Positions 8,749 to 16,333 of a stretch of 31,932 bases of DNA are shown here, in pieces (position 1 is the first letter of the stretch; each line of letters begins with the position of its first letter). Position numbers and translations under genes: made by a program. Where the stretch lies: positions 24,011 through 55,942 of the forward strand of contig DHPK01000019.1 in assembly GCA_002407845.1 (NCBI GenBank), read 5' to 3'. The stretch comes from Leptolinea sp. UBA5366 (GTDB lineage: Bacteria; Chloroflexota; Anaerolineae; Anaerolineales; Anaerolineaceae). The notes under the pieces were generated by a model that saw only the letters and a list, made by a program, of their open reading frames with translations, had not been told where the DNA came from and ran no database searches.

Positions 8749-9684
8749 ATGGCAAATACGAATAGTCGAAGAATCCGAGGTGACTCGAGCCTCAATCCTA
8801 CTTGGCATTACTGGATGCTTTACCTGCTGCCGGGCGTAATTATTTACATTGTCTTCATGGCGTACCCGCTGCTTGATTCAATCCGGCTTTCATTTTTTAC
8901 CGGCACCGGCGCTGAAAGAACTTTTACCGGACTGAGCAACTATGTCAAGCTTTTCACGGATGAAGTGATCTCCACCCGATTTTGGACAGCGTTCGGACAT
9001 ACCTGGATTTTCTTTGCAATCCATATGCTCGTTCAAAATGTTCTTGGGATCATTTTTGCTGTGATTCTCACCAACCGAACCATGCAGGGATCGCGGATTT
9101 ATCAGACGATTATCTTCCTGCCGGTGACCTTATCGATTCTGGTGACCGGTTATTTATGGAAACTGCTGCTGAGTCCGGTCTGGACGGGTGATATTCTGAA
9201 CAGCATTGGGCTCGGTGCGCTTTCAAAGCCCTGGCTCGGTCAGGAAAGCACGGCATTGATCGTCGTGTCTCTGGTGAGCTGCTGGCAATGGGTCGGCATG
9301 CCGACAATGATGTTCTTTGCGGCGTTGCAGGGAATTTCGGAAGAGTTGATTGAAGCCGCCGCATTGGAAGGCACAAGTACCTGGGATTTATTCCGCTATA
9401 TCCAATTCCCGTTGATCAAACCGGTGGTGGGCGTTGTCGCGATTTTGACCTTCGTCAACAACTTTAACGCGTTCGACGTCGTCTTTTCCATGGAAGGCGC
9501 AAACGGCGCCCCGAATTACGCAACCGATATTATCGGCACATTCTTTTACCGGGTGGGGATTGCCGGACAGCATCCGGTTGCCATCCCTGACGCCGGTCTT
9601 GGCGCAGCTGTTGCGACAGTTATTTTCCTGATGCTGGCAGCATTTGTGATCCCGACACTGATCCAATCACAGAAAGAAGGGTGA
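8749..9684 (+). CDS. Sugar ABC transporter permease, MalF/UgpA type
   Basis: Inner-membrane permease of the binding-protein-dependent family, 311 aa, with six predicted helices (first about residues 25-45, MLYLLPGVIIYIVFMAYPLL). The cytoplasmic EAA loop reads EAAALEGTSTWDLF...PL, the contact site for the ATPase. ATG 8749 is chosen over TTG 8746 because GGAGG (8736-8740) is then at 8 bases. It pairs with the next gene, 4 bases downstream. No ATP-binding subunit is encoded nearby, so a shared MsiK/MsmK-like ATPase elsewhere is inferred. Confidence 0.93.
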   Translation: MANTNSRRIRGDSSLNPTWHYWMLYLLPGVIIYIVFMAYPLLDSIRLSFFTGTGAERTFTGLSNYVKLFTDEVISTRFWTAFGHTWIFFAIHMLVQNVLGIIFAVILTNRTMQGSRIYQTIIFLPVTLSILVTGYLWKLLLSPVWTGDILNSIGLGALSKPWLGQESTALIVVSLVSCWQWVGMPTMMFFAALQGISEELIEAAALEGTSTWDLFRYIQFPLIKPVVGVVAILTFVNNFNAFDVVFSMEGANGAPNYATDIIGTFFYRVGIAGQHPVAIPDAGLGAAVATVIFLMLAAFVIPTLIQSQKEG

Positions 9685-9688
9685 AAAA

Positions 9689-10531
9689 ATGAAAAAATCC
9701 AGCTCTTTAAAAATGGCGAACAAACATATCCCTTCTCATATCATTTTAGGGCTATGGTCTATCCTGGTTCTGTTCCCAATCTGGGTGATGGTTGTCAATT
9801 CATTCAAAACCCGTTTTACGATCTATTCAAACCCGTTTGGTTTGCCTGAAAAATGGAATTTTAAAAACTACATCTCTGTTTTCAGCGACAGCGACTTTAT
9901 GCGCTATTTCATGAACAGTATTGTCGTTGTGATGATTTCTCTGATTTGTGTGCTGCTCTTAGGCTCATTGGTCGCCTATGCAATGTCGATTTGGCGGACG
10001 CGAGCGTCAACCGTGCTCTATTTCTTTATAATCGCGGGCATGATGCTGCCGATTCGAATTGCATCGATCAAGTTGATCGAAATTATGAAATCGCTCGGAT
10101 TGCTGAACACAATTTGGTCGCTAGTGCCGATTTATATTGCGATGGGCTTCCCGATATCGGTCTTTATTATGACGACATTTATCCGGACGGTGCCAGGTGA
10201 GCTGACGGAATCCGCGTTTATTGACGGTGCAGGACGCTTTAAGATCTTTTACGCAATCATTGTTCCGCTGCTGCGCCCCGCAATTGCAACTGTTGCGATC
10301 TACAATCTGGTGCCGTTTTGGAATGATCTCTGGTTTCCGCTTATCATGATCACTGACGAAAAATCGAAAACGCTGCTGCTCGGCGTCACCAGACTTTTCG
10401 GTCAGTATCAGACAGACTGGAGCAAGGTGCTGGCAGTCCTGACGCTGTCTGCGCTGCCTGTGATTATTCTTTATCTGACGATGTCGAAGAACTTTATCCG
10501 CGGCTTGACTGCCGGCGCGATAAAAGGCTGA
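9689..10531 (+). CDS. Sugar ABC transporter permease, MalG/UgpE type
   Basis: Second permease of the importer, 280 aa, with six predicted membrane helices and the EAA loop ESAFIDGAGRFKIFYAIIVP near residue 175. The ending, FIRGLTAGAIKG, is typical of the MalG/UgpE group. The start lies 4 bases after the upstream permease stop, with GAAGGGTG as the binding site, so translation is coupled. It is the last gene of the operon; the methyltransferase gene converges on it, with only 15 bases between the stops. Confidence 0.94.
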   Translation: MKKSSSLKMANKHIPSHIILGLWSILVLFPIWVMVVNSFKTRFTIYSNPFGLPEKWNFKNYISVFSDSDFMRYFMNSIVVVMISLICVLLLGSLVAYAMSIWRTRASTVLYFFIIAGMMLPIRIASIKLIEIMKSLGLLNTIWSLVPIYIAMGFPISVFIMTTFIRTVPGELTESAFIDGAGRFKIFYAIIVPLLRPAIATVAIYNLVPFWNDLWFPLIMITDEKSKTLLLGVTRLFGQYQTDWSKVLAVLTLSALPVIILYLTMSKNFIRGLTAGAIKG

Positions 10532-10546
10532 ACCGATCGGCTGTTT

Positions 10547-10569
10547 TCAGGCAGCGGCATGCTGCCTGA
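10547..10569. terminator. Hairpin at the convergent gene ends
   Basis: TCAGGCAGC (10547-10555) and GCTGCCTGA (10561-10569) form a perfect 9 bp stem with a 5-base loop. It covers the last codons of the minus-strand methyltransferase gene. No U-tract follows on either strand, so a classical terminator is not shown; it may act as a bidirectional RNA 3' structure. Confidence 0.45.
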
Positions 10570-11566
10570 GACGGTCGTCTATCGCTTTCAGGTTTTCAAA
10601 AGGTGTATTTTTCGGGACTTCGCAGCCGCTGCTCAGAATGGATCGGTCGTTTCCATGTGTGAGACAAAAATCTACCTGCTCAGTGACGGTCTGCGGTGTT
10701 CCCTGCAAAAGTAAATTTATCGGATCGATGTTGCCGGAAATGGAGCATCGATCTTTTGATAAAGCGATCGCCTGATCAAAATCGACCATGTAGTCGACGT
10801 CAATAATGTCTGCACCGGTTGCAATCATCTCTGGCAGCAGATGCGTGATATCCCCGCAAATGTGCAGTTTGACCAATCCCCCAGCCTGATGGATCGCTTC
10901 GATCAGCCTTTTTTCATGCGGCTGAATCAAATTCCGATACATGCGTGCGCTCACGAGGGAGGCAGCGGAATCCCCGATTCCGATGATATCCGCGCCGGCT
11001 TCAATTTGAGCTTGAGCGAAGAAGATTGCCTGATCCGTTAGAAAGGAAAGACAGGCGGCGGTTTCAGCAGGGTCATCCACAATCGCGGTCATCCCCCAAG
11101 AGACGGAAGATAAATCACAAAATTCTGCAAAGGCACCTTCGACCCAGCCGGCAATCGCATAGTCACCCCCAGCTTTTTGCTTGAAAAACGAGACGCCATC
11201 GATGCCGATCTGTGTGCGCGACGCGGCGAGAATTTCAGCTGTAAAGGGTCTTAATTGCTGACGCCAGCGAGAGAGGTCTGTTAATACAGTCGTTTTGCAG
11301 AGCGGAAGGTCGTCTTCTTGAATCAATATTTCCGCTCCATAGGCACTGGTTTCGCGATAAGGATCGGACATGACAGTCAGAATATCGAGACCTAAGCCTC
11401 GGGCGGTTGTCATTTGCGCTTCTACTAATGAAGCTGCTTGAGAAGAATATTTCCCATAAGGAATGTTGGCGTATTGCGCTGCCAGCTGCATCACGATGCT
11501 GAGATTGGGAACTTTATCCACTGGTTTTCCCTGCAGCCGATTTAATAATCTTTCTCTTGGAATCAT
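10547..11566 (-). CDS. MtaA/CmuA-type methyltransferase (uroporphyrinogen decarboxylase fold)
   Basis: Protein of 339 aa with the UroD fold. It has the zinc site of corrinoid-linked methyltransferases rather than of haem-synthesis UroD: His 235 and Cys 237 in LHICGD and Cys 315 in SSGCEVP (pattern His-X-Cys-Xn-Cys). Family members move methyl groups between a corrinoid protein and a thiol such as coenzyme M, or take part in O- or N-demethylation systems. No corrinoid protein, MtaB-like partner or reductive activator is nearby, so substrate and acceptor are unknown. A good ribosome binding site (AGGAG, 6 bases from the ATG) and an extended -10 promoter support the start. Confidence 0.88.
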   Translation of the reverse strand: MIPRERLLNRLQGKPVDKVPNLSIVMQLAAQYANIPYGKYSSQAASLVEAQMTTARGLGLDILTVMSDPYRETSAYGAEILIQEDDLPLCKTTVLTDLSRWRQQLRPFTAEILAASRTQIGIDGVSFFKQKAGGDYAIAGWVEGAFAEFCDLSSVSWGMTAIVDDPAETAACLSFLTDQAIFFAQAQIEAGADIIGIGDSAASLVSARMYRNLIQPHEKRLIEAIHQAGGLVKLHICGDITHLLPEMIATGADIIDVDYMVDFDQAIALSKDRCSISGNIDPINLLLQGTPQTVTEQVDFCLTHGNDRSILSSGCEVPKNTPFENLKAIDDRLRQHAAA

Positions 11567-11593
11567 TGTCGTCTCCTTTTTTCCTCAAGGTAG

Positions 11594-11602
11594 AGTATAG
11601 CA
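11594..11602 (-). promoter_or_regulatory. Extended -10 promoter of the methyltransferase
   Basis: On the minus strand these bases read TGCTATACT, an extended -10, about 28 bases upstream of the start codon. The -35 (TTTTCC at 17 bases) is poor, as expected for this class. Confidence 0.55.
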
Positions 11603-11848
11603 TTTTGTCATGTTTTGGAAAAATGTTTGTAATAAAACTGTGCAGAAAATTGGTCTGGACGACAATGCTTAATGACCTGAATCTATCACAACTGTAATAA
11701 TCTTGAGCTGATAGCGCAAATAATTATTCTTCTTGTAATTATTACCGGTGATAGGAAGGTTGACGATTCGCAAAAATGGATGTATTATCGAAAGAAAGTG
11801 GATAAAGCCACTAACTACGGATCAAAACCATACTGATAAAAAAAATTC
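11603..11848. other. Gene-free divergent spacer between methyltransferase and cstA
   Basis: No gene is seen. It contains an AT-rich inverted repeat, AATAATTA (11719-11726) and TAATTATT (11736-11743), flanked by two copies of TGATAG, and a small GTGG/CCAC hairpin near 11800-11813. These could be operator or UP-type elements for the divergent promoters at both ends; nothing identifies a regulator. Confidence 0.35.
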
Positions 11849-11877
11849 TTGACGAATACAAATAATAGGATTAAAAT
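11849..11877 (+). promoter_or_regulatory. Strong sigma-70 promoter of cstA
   Basis: TTGACG (11849-11854), a 17-base spacer and TAAAAT (11872-11877). The predicted transcription start near 11884 leaves an untranslated leader of about 144 bases. Confidence 0.8.
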
Positions 11878-11883
11878 AAGCGG

Positions 11884-12027
11884 ACTCAATAATAGGGGTG
11901 AATTCCTAGAGCGAAAAAGATAACGTTCTTTTAATCATTTTGATCATTTTGAATAATTCGGTATCGATATACCGTTTATTAATTTATTATTTTTATTTCC
12001 GCGCATGAGTGCGCCAGGAGGCAAAAT
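11884..12027 (+). promoter_or_regulatory. Long cstA 5' leader with two hairpins
   Basis: The leader holds CGGTAT/ATACCG (11959-11974, CGAT loop) followed by an AU-rich stretch, and GCGCA/TGCGC (12001-12014) ending one base before the Shine-Dalgarno AGGAGG (12016-12021). The position of the second hairpin suggests control of ribosome access. It matches no riboswitch class I recognise. Confidence 0.45.
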
Positions 12028-13764
12028 ATGAATATCCTCATTATTGTTGGTATTGGAACGCTGATTTTGATTGCAGCCTACTTTACCTATGGCAAATTTC
12101 TCTCGACAAAAGTTTTCGAACTTGATAATTCGAGAACAGTTCCATCAGTCGAAATGGAAGATGGAGTGGATTTTGTACCGACCGATGCTAAATATCTTGC
12201 CGGGCAGCACTTTTCAGCAATTGCGGCTGCCGGTCCGGTAACGGGCCCAATCGCAGCAGGATTGGTTTATGGTTGGGTTCCAACCATGATCTGGATTCTG
12301 CTCGGAACGATTTTCATCGGCGGTGTCCATGACATGGGCTCACTGGTGGCGTCAATCCGAAGCAAGGCATCCGGTATTGCTGACACGATGAAAAACTATG
12401 TTTCGAACCGGGTCTGGATCCTCTTCAACATTTTCATTTTCTTCACGCTCATCCTGATCATCGTTGCGTTCACAGACATCACCACTTCTTCATTCTTGAA
12501 CACAATTGAACTGGATGACGGATCAATCGTCGGCGGCGGCGCGACCGCAACTTCTTCAATTCTTTACCTGATTCTGCCGATCATCATGGGGTTGCTGATG
12601 CAATATACGAACCTCAGCCTCAAATGGGCAACGATCATCTTCCTGCCGCTGGTGGGGGTTGCGATTTGGGTTGGTCAGTATATTCCGCTCAATTTTGGCG
12701 ACAAGAACTTCTGGAACGCCGCAGTCATCATTTACTGTATCATCGCCGGTATCGTCCCTGTCTGGCTGTTGCTGCAGCCGCGCGGTCACTTGGGCGGCTA
12801 TTTCCTGTATGCGACCCTGATTGTTTCCTTCATCGGTATCATCTTCGGCGGTTTTGATACAAAATATCCTGCGCTGACCTTTGGCTCGGGAATGGAAAAC
12901 GCTCCTGCGAATTTCTGGACCCCGATGTTCCCGATGCTGTTCATCACGGTTGCCTGCGGTGCCTGTTCCGGTTTCCACAGTCTGGTCTCCTCCGGTACAA
13001 CCTCGAAACAGCTGGCGAAAGAATCTGACGCGAAACCGATTGGCTACGGCATGATGCTCGCCGAAGCAGTTGTTGCTTTGATCGCACTCGGCACCGTTAT
13101 GATGCTCTCCCCGGATGACGAATTGGTCAAGAAAGCCCCGAACTTCATTTATGCGAATGGTCTCGGTGAATTCATGGCGACAATCGGTATCAGCAAAGCC
13201 TTCGGTATCTCCTTCGGTTTGATGGCTTTCACCACGTTCGTTTATGACACGCTGGATGTCTGCACCCGGCTCGGCCGCTACATCTTCCAAGAACTCAGCG
13301 GTATGCGCAACGCTGCTGGACGCTGGATTGGCACCATCCTGATCGGTGGTATCCCGTTCCTGCTGCTGGCACTGCCGAACCTGACCACTCCGGAAGGAAA
13401 ACCGGTCGCACTGTGGAGCCTGTTCTGGACTGCCTTTGGTTCATCGAACCAGCTGCTGGCTGCCCTGTCACTCGTCGGTATCACTGTCTGGCTGCAGCGG
13501 ACAGCGAAGAATCGCAAAGCATGGATCGCAACTGTTATCCCGGCAGCTTTCATGTTCGTCATGAGCACCTGGGCATTGCTGCGGCAGTTCTTTGCCTACA
13601 CAATCAAAGACGGCGCCTTCGTTATCCCGGTTGGCTCGAATAAAGTCGTTCCTGCGCTGGCATTCATTTACATCGTGCTCGCAGTCTGGGTTGTGTTGGA
13701 ATGTATCCCCGCGATCGTCAAGAACGCAAAATATCAGGATCAGCAGGCTGTTGAACGCGCATAA
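12028..13764 (+). CDS. cstA: CstA-family carbon starvation transporter
   Basis: Integral membrane protein of 578 aa with many predicted helices across the whole length. The family signature is clear near the N-terminus: AKYLAGQHFSAIAAAGPVTGP and GGVHDMGSLVASIRSKA. CstA and BtsT of E. coli import peptides or pyruvate when carbon is scarce. Which of these this protein moves cannot be told. It is shorter than E. coli CstA (about 700 aa) and close to the compact CstA form of many anaerobes. The start has a perfect AGGAGG at 6 bases. It is a single gene with its own promoter, long leader and strong terminator, so regulation by nutrient state is likely but inferred. Confidence 0.94.
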   Translation: MNILIIVGIGTLILIAAYFTYGKFLSTKVFELDNSRTVPSVEMEDGVDFVPTDAKYLAGQHFSAIAAAGPVTGPIAAGLVYGWVPTMIWILLGTIFIGGVHDMGSLVASIRSKASGIADTMKNYVSNRVWILFNIFIFFTLILIIVAFTDITTSSFLNTIELDDGSIVGGGATATSSILYLILPIIMGLLMQYTNLSLKWATIIFLPLVGVAIWVGQYIPLNFGDKNFWNAAVIIYCIIAGIVPVWLLLQPRGHLGGYFLYATLIVSFIGIIFGGFDTKYPALTFGSGMENAPANFWTPMFPMLFITVACGACSGFHSLVSSGTTSKQLAKESDAKPIGYGMMLAEAVVALIALGTVMMLSPDDELVKKAPNFIYANGLGEFMATIGISKAFGISFGLMAFTTFVYDTLDVCTRLGRYIFQELSGMRNAAGRWIGTILIGGIPFLLLALPNLTTPEGKPVALWSLFWTAFGSSNQLLAALSLVGITVWLQRTAKNRKAWIATVIPAAFMFVMSTWALLRQFFAYTIKDGAFVIPVGSNKVVPALAFIYIVLAVWVVLECIPAIVKNAKYQDQQAVERA

Positions 13765-13789
13765 TTCTGATTGATTTCAATCGTAAGGT

Positions 13790-13827
13790 ACCGCCTGATG
13801 GCAGCTGTCATCAGGCGGTTTTTTTTT
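13790..13827 (+). terminator. Rho-independent terminator after cstA
   Basis: ACCGCCTGATG (13790-13800) pairs with CATCAGGCGGT (13809-13819), an 11 bp stem with an 8-base loop, then eight or more T residues. Confidence 0.95.
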
Positions 13828-14012
13828 ATTTGTTACTCTTGTCTGAAAAAGCTGAATGGCAGAAATGAGCGTTGATCTTCCGCTCGTTTCTTCGGCATTC
13901 CCGTCACGAAAAGGGCAACCTGATAGTTTTTGCCAGATGATTTCGATAGAATTGAATCAAAGACAAAAAAAAAGAATTCGATCCGCTGGCAAGGCGGTCG
14001 TTATGGGATGAT

Positions 14013-15281
14013 ATGAAAAACCAGAAAAAATTTTATCAATTATCACCGGATGACAGGTTAGACAGGATGATTTCAGAAGGAGTCCTCTCATCTGATGACA
14101 AAGACAAGTTTTCAGCCGCTGGCGGATTATCGCTGGGCGGGGCTGATCACATGGTGGAAAATGTCATCGGGCTGTACAGTCTGCCGATCGGCATCGCTCA
14201 GAATTTCGTCGTGAACGGACGGGCGGTTACCGTGCCGATGGTGACTGAAGAACCATCGGTGATCGCAGCTGCCTCAAATGGCGCAAAAATCGTTGCAGCC
14301 AGCGGCGGCTTCACGGCTGAAGCGGATCCTCCGCAAATGATTGGACAAATTCAGGTCGTTGGATTAAAAGATCTCGAGACTGCGAAAAAAGCGATCCAAG
14401 AAAATGAAGGCGCGCTGCTTGCTCAAATTCGCGAAGTGGATTCCGTCCTGGCAAAGCTTGGCGGCGGACCGCTGCAGCTGACAGCCCGAGAATTTCCGGA
14501 TACAGCCGCCGGACCGATGCTGATTCTCTATCTGACGATGGACGTGCGGGATGCGATGGGCGCGAATGCAATCAACACCGCGCTCGAGGCAGTGTCCGAA
14601 AATGTGGAAAAAATTACCGGTGGAAATGTCCGCCTGCGGATATTGTCCAACCTCGCAGACCGGAGGCTTGTCAGAGCCTCTTGCCGGATTCATCCGGACG
14701 CGCTCAAGATGGAAGGGTTTTCCGGTGAGGAAGTGGTCAAGCGCATTCTCGAAGCTGCTGCTTTTGCGGAAGCGGATCCCTATCGGGCGGTGACGCACAA
14801 TAAAGGAATTATGAACGGGATTGATGCTGTCGTCCTTGCCACTGGCAATGACTGGCGCGCAATCGAGGCCGGCGCACATGGCTGGGCAGTCCAAAATGGA
14901 AAGATTAATCCGCTTAGCAAGTGGACTGCGGATGAAGCCGGTCATCTGGTCGGAAAGATCGAGCTGCCGCTGGCAGTCGGCATCATCGGCGGGGCAACCC
15001 GCGTTCACCCCACTGCTCAGGCGTGTTTGCGGATGCTGAAAGTTCAAACAGCAGGCGAACTGGCTGAAATTATGGCGAGCGTCGGATTGGCGCAAAACCT
15101 CGCTGCCTTACGGGCACTCTCGACTGAGGGTATTCAAAAAGGGCATATGGCACTGCATGCCCGTCAAGTTGCGATGGCTGCTGGCGCAGAAGGCGAAGCG
15201 GTCGACCAGGTGGCAAAAATCATGTGCAGGGATAATAAAATTCGAGTGGATTATGCAAAGGAGATTTTAAAGAATCTATGA
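14013..15281 (+). CDS. mvaA: Hydroxymethylglutaryl-CoA reductase, class II
   Basis: Makes mevalonate from HMG-CoA, the committed step of the mevalonate route to isoprenoids; in some bacteria class II enzymes run in the reverse, degradative direction. It is 422 aa, the normal class II length. Catalytic residues are visible at positions close to the Pseudomonas mevalonii enzyme: Glu 79/80 in VTEEPSV, Lys 264 in HNKGIMNG, Asp 280 in GNDWRA and His 382 in ALHARQVA. The N-terminal FYQLSPDDRLDRM is typical of class II. The ribosome binding site is weak (GGGATGAT). Its stop overlaps the start of HMG-CoA synthase (ATGA), so the two are translationally coupled, and a biosynthetic role is favoured by the neighbours. 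No convincing promoter was found in 13828-14012. Confidence 0.95.
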   Translation: MKNQKKFYQLSPDDRLDRMISEGVLSSDDKDKFSAAGGLSLGGADHMVENVIGLYSLPIGIAQNFVVNGRAVTVPMVTEEPSVIAAASNGAKIVAASGGFTAEADPPQMIGQIQVVGLKDLETAKKAIQENEGALLAQIREVDSVLAKLGGGPLQLTAREFPDTAAGPMLILYLTMDVRDAMGANAINTALEAVSENVEKITGGNVRLRILSNLADRRLVRASCRIHPDALKMEGFSGEEVVKRILEAAAFAEADPYRAVTHNKGIMNGIDAVVLATGNDWRAIEAGAHGWAVQNGKINPLSKWTADEAGHLVGKIELPLAVGIIGGATRVHPTAQACLRMLKVQTAGELAEIMASVGLAQNLAALRALSTEGIQKGHMALHARQVAMAAGAEGEAVDQVAKIMCRDNKIRVDYAKEILKNL

Positions 15282-16333
15282 AACTGCTGCGTCCGGAAAA
15301 ACCTGTTGGAATCATTGGCTATGGAGCTTATATTCCGCGTTATCGAATTAAGGCTTCTGAAATTGCGCGCGTCTGGCACGGTTCGGCAGAAGCAACCCCG
15401 ATCAAAGAAAAATCTGTGCCGGGTCCGGATGAGGACACGATCACGATGTCAATCGAAGCTGCCAGAAATGCGCTGGCTCGTGCCGGGATTCCGGCAAATC
15501 AGCTGCGGGCAGTTTGGATTGGGTCAGAATCTCACCCTTATGCCGTTAAACCGAGCGGCACAATCGTTGCCGAGGCAATCGGCGCTGACGTTTCAATTTC
15601 GGCGGCAGATTTCGAATTCGCTTGCAAAGCTGGAACGGAAGCGATTGTTGCAGGCATCGGCTTTGTTGGTTCCGGGATGGCTCCCTATGTGTTGGCAATC
15701 GGCATGGATACCGCGCAGGGGAAACCCGGAGATGTGCTCGAATACACTGCTTCAGCCGGCGGGGCCGCTTTTGTTCTCGGCGCGACTGATGAAGCGCTGG
15801 CAACGATCGATTCGGTCTATTCTTACGTGACCGACACTCCAGATTTCTGGCGGCGGCAGACTGAGCGCTACCCCGAACATAGTCAGCGATTCACAGGGGA
15901 ACCGGCTTATTTCAAGCACATTGGCAACTCGCTGCAAACCTATCTGGATGAGACTGGCACAAAGGCTTCTGATTACAACTATGTTGTATTCCACCAGCCG
16001 AATGCGAAATTTCCGCAAAAGATTGCCAAAGAATTCGGCTTTACGAAGGAACAATATGCCGCGGGACTGCTCTCGCCTCAAATTGGCAACACCTATTCGG
16101 GTGCTGTCATGCTTGGACTTTCGGCGATCTTCGACATTGCCAAACCCGGCGACCGCATTCTTGCGGCCAGTTTCGGGTCCGGCGCAGGGTCTGACACTTT
16201 TTCAATGACGATTACGGATAAGATTTTATCCCGGCGCGAAAAGGCTCCCTTGACTCAAACTTATATTGATCGCAAGACTGAAATTGACTATGCCATGTAT
16301 GCCCGATTTCTGAACGAAATCGCACTGCGGTGA
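15278..16333 (+). CDS. Hydroxymethylglutaryl-CoA synthase, archaeal type
   Basis: Condenses acetyl-CoA with acetoacetyl-CoA to HMG-CoA. At 351 aa it matches the compact archaeal form (about 350 aa), not the longer eukaryotic/Gram-positive MvaS form. The N-terminus GIIGYGAYIPRYRI is diagnostic. The catalytic set is complete: Glu 84 in GSESHPYAVKPS, Cys 116 in DFEFACKAGTEA, His 239 in VVFHQPNAKFP. It overlaps the reductase by ATGA upstream and the thiolase homologue by GTGA downstream. Archaeal homologues work in a complex with thiolase and a DUF35 scaffold, both encoded next, so the same assembly is inferred here. Confidence 0.95.
   Translation: MKLLRPEKPVGIIGYGAYIPRYRIKASEIARVWHGSAEATPIKEKSVPGPDEDTITMSIEAARNALARAGIPANQLRAVWIGSESHPYAVKPSGTIVAEAIGADVSISAADFEFACKAGTEAIVAGIGFVGSGMAPYVLAIGMDTAQGKPGDVLEYTASAGGAAFVLGATDEALATIDSVYSYVTDTPDFWRRQTERYPEHSQRFTGEPAYFKHIGNSLQTYLDETGTKASDYNYVVFHQPNAKFPQKIAKEFGFTKEQYAAGLLSPQIGNTYSGAVMLGLSAIFDIAKPGDRILAASFGSGAGSDTFSMTITDKILSRREKAPLTQTYIDRKTEIDYAMYARFLNEIALR

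Noticed and set aside
11755..11848. Cyclic di-GMP-I (GEMM) riboswitch-like strings (CGCAAA, TCGAAAG, AAAGCCAC) upstream of cstA
   Set aside because: The GNRA-like loop has no closing helix and the second half of the motif is missing. The region also lies upstream of the best promoter, so it would not be in the cstA transcript.
12556..13290. Minus-strand open frame of 244 codons inside cstA
   Set aside because: Composition is an antisense shadow of a membrane protein (rich in Asp, Asn, Gln, Arg), with no family match.
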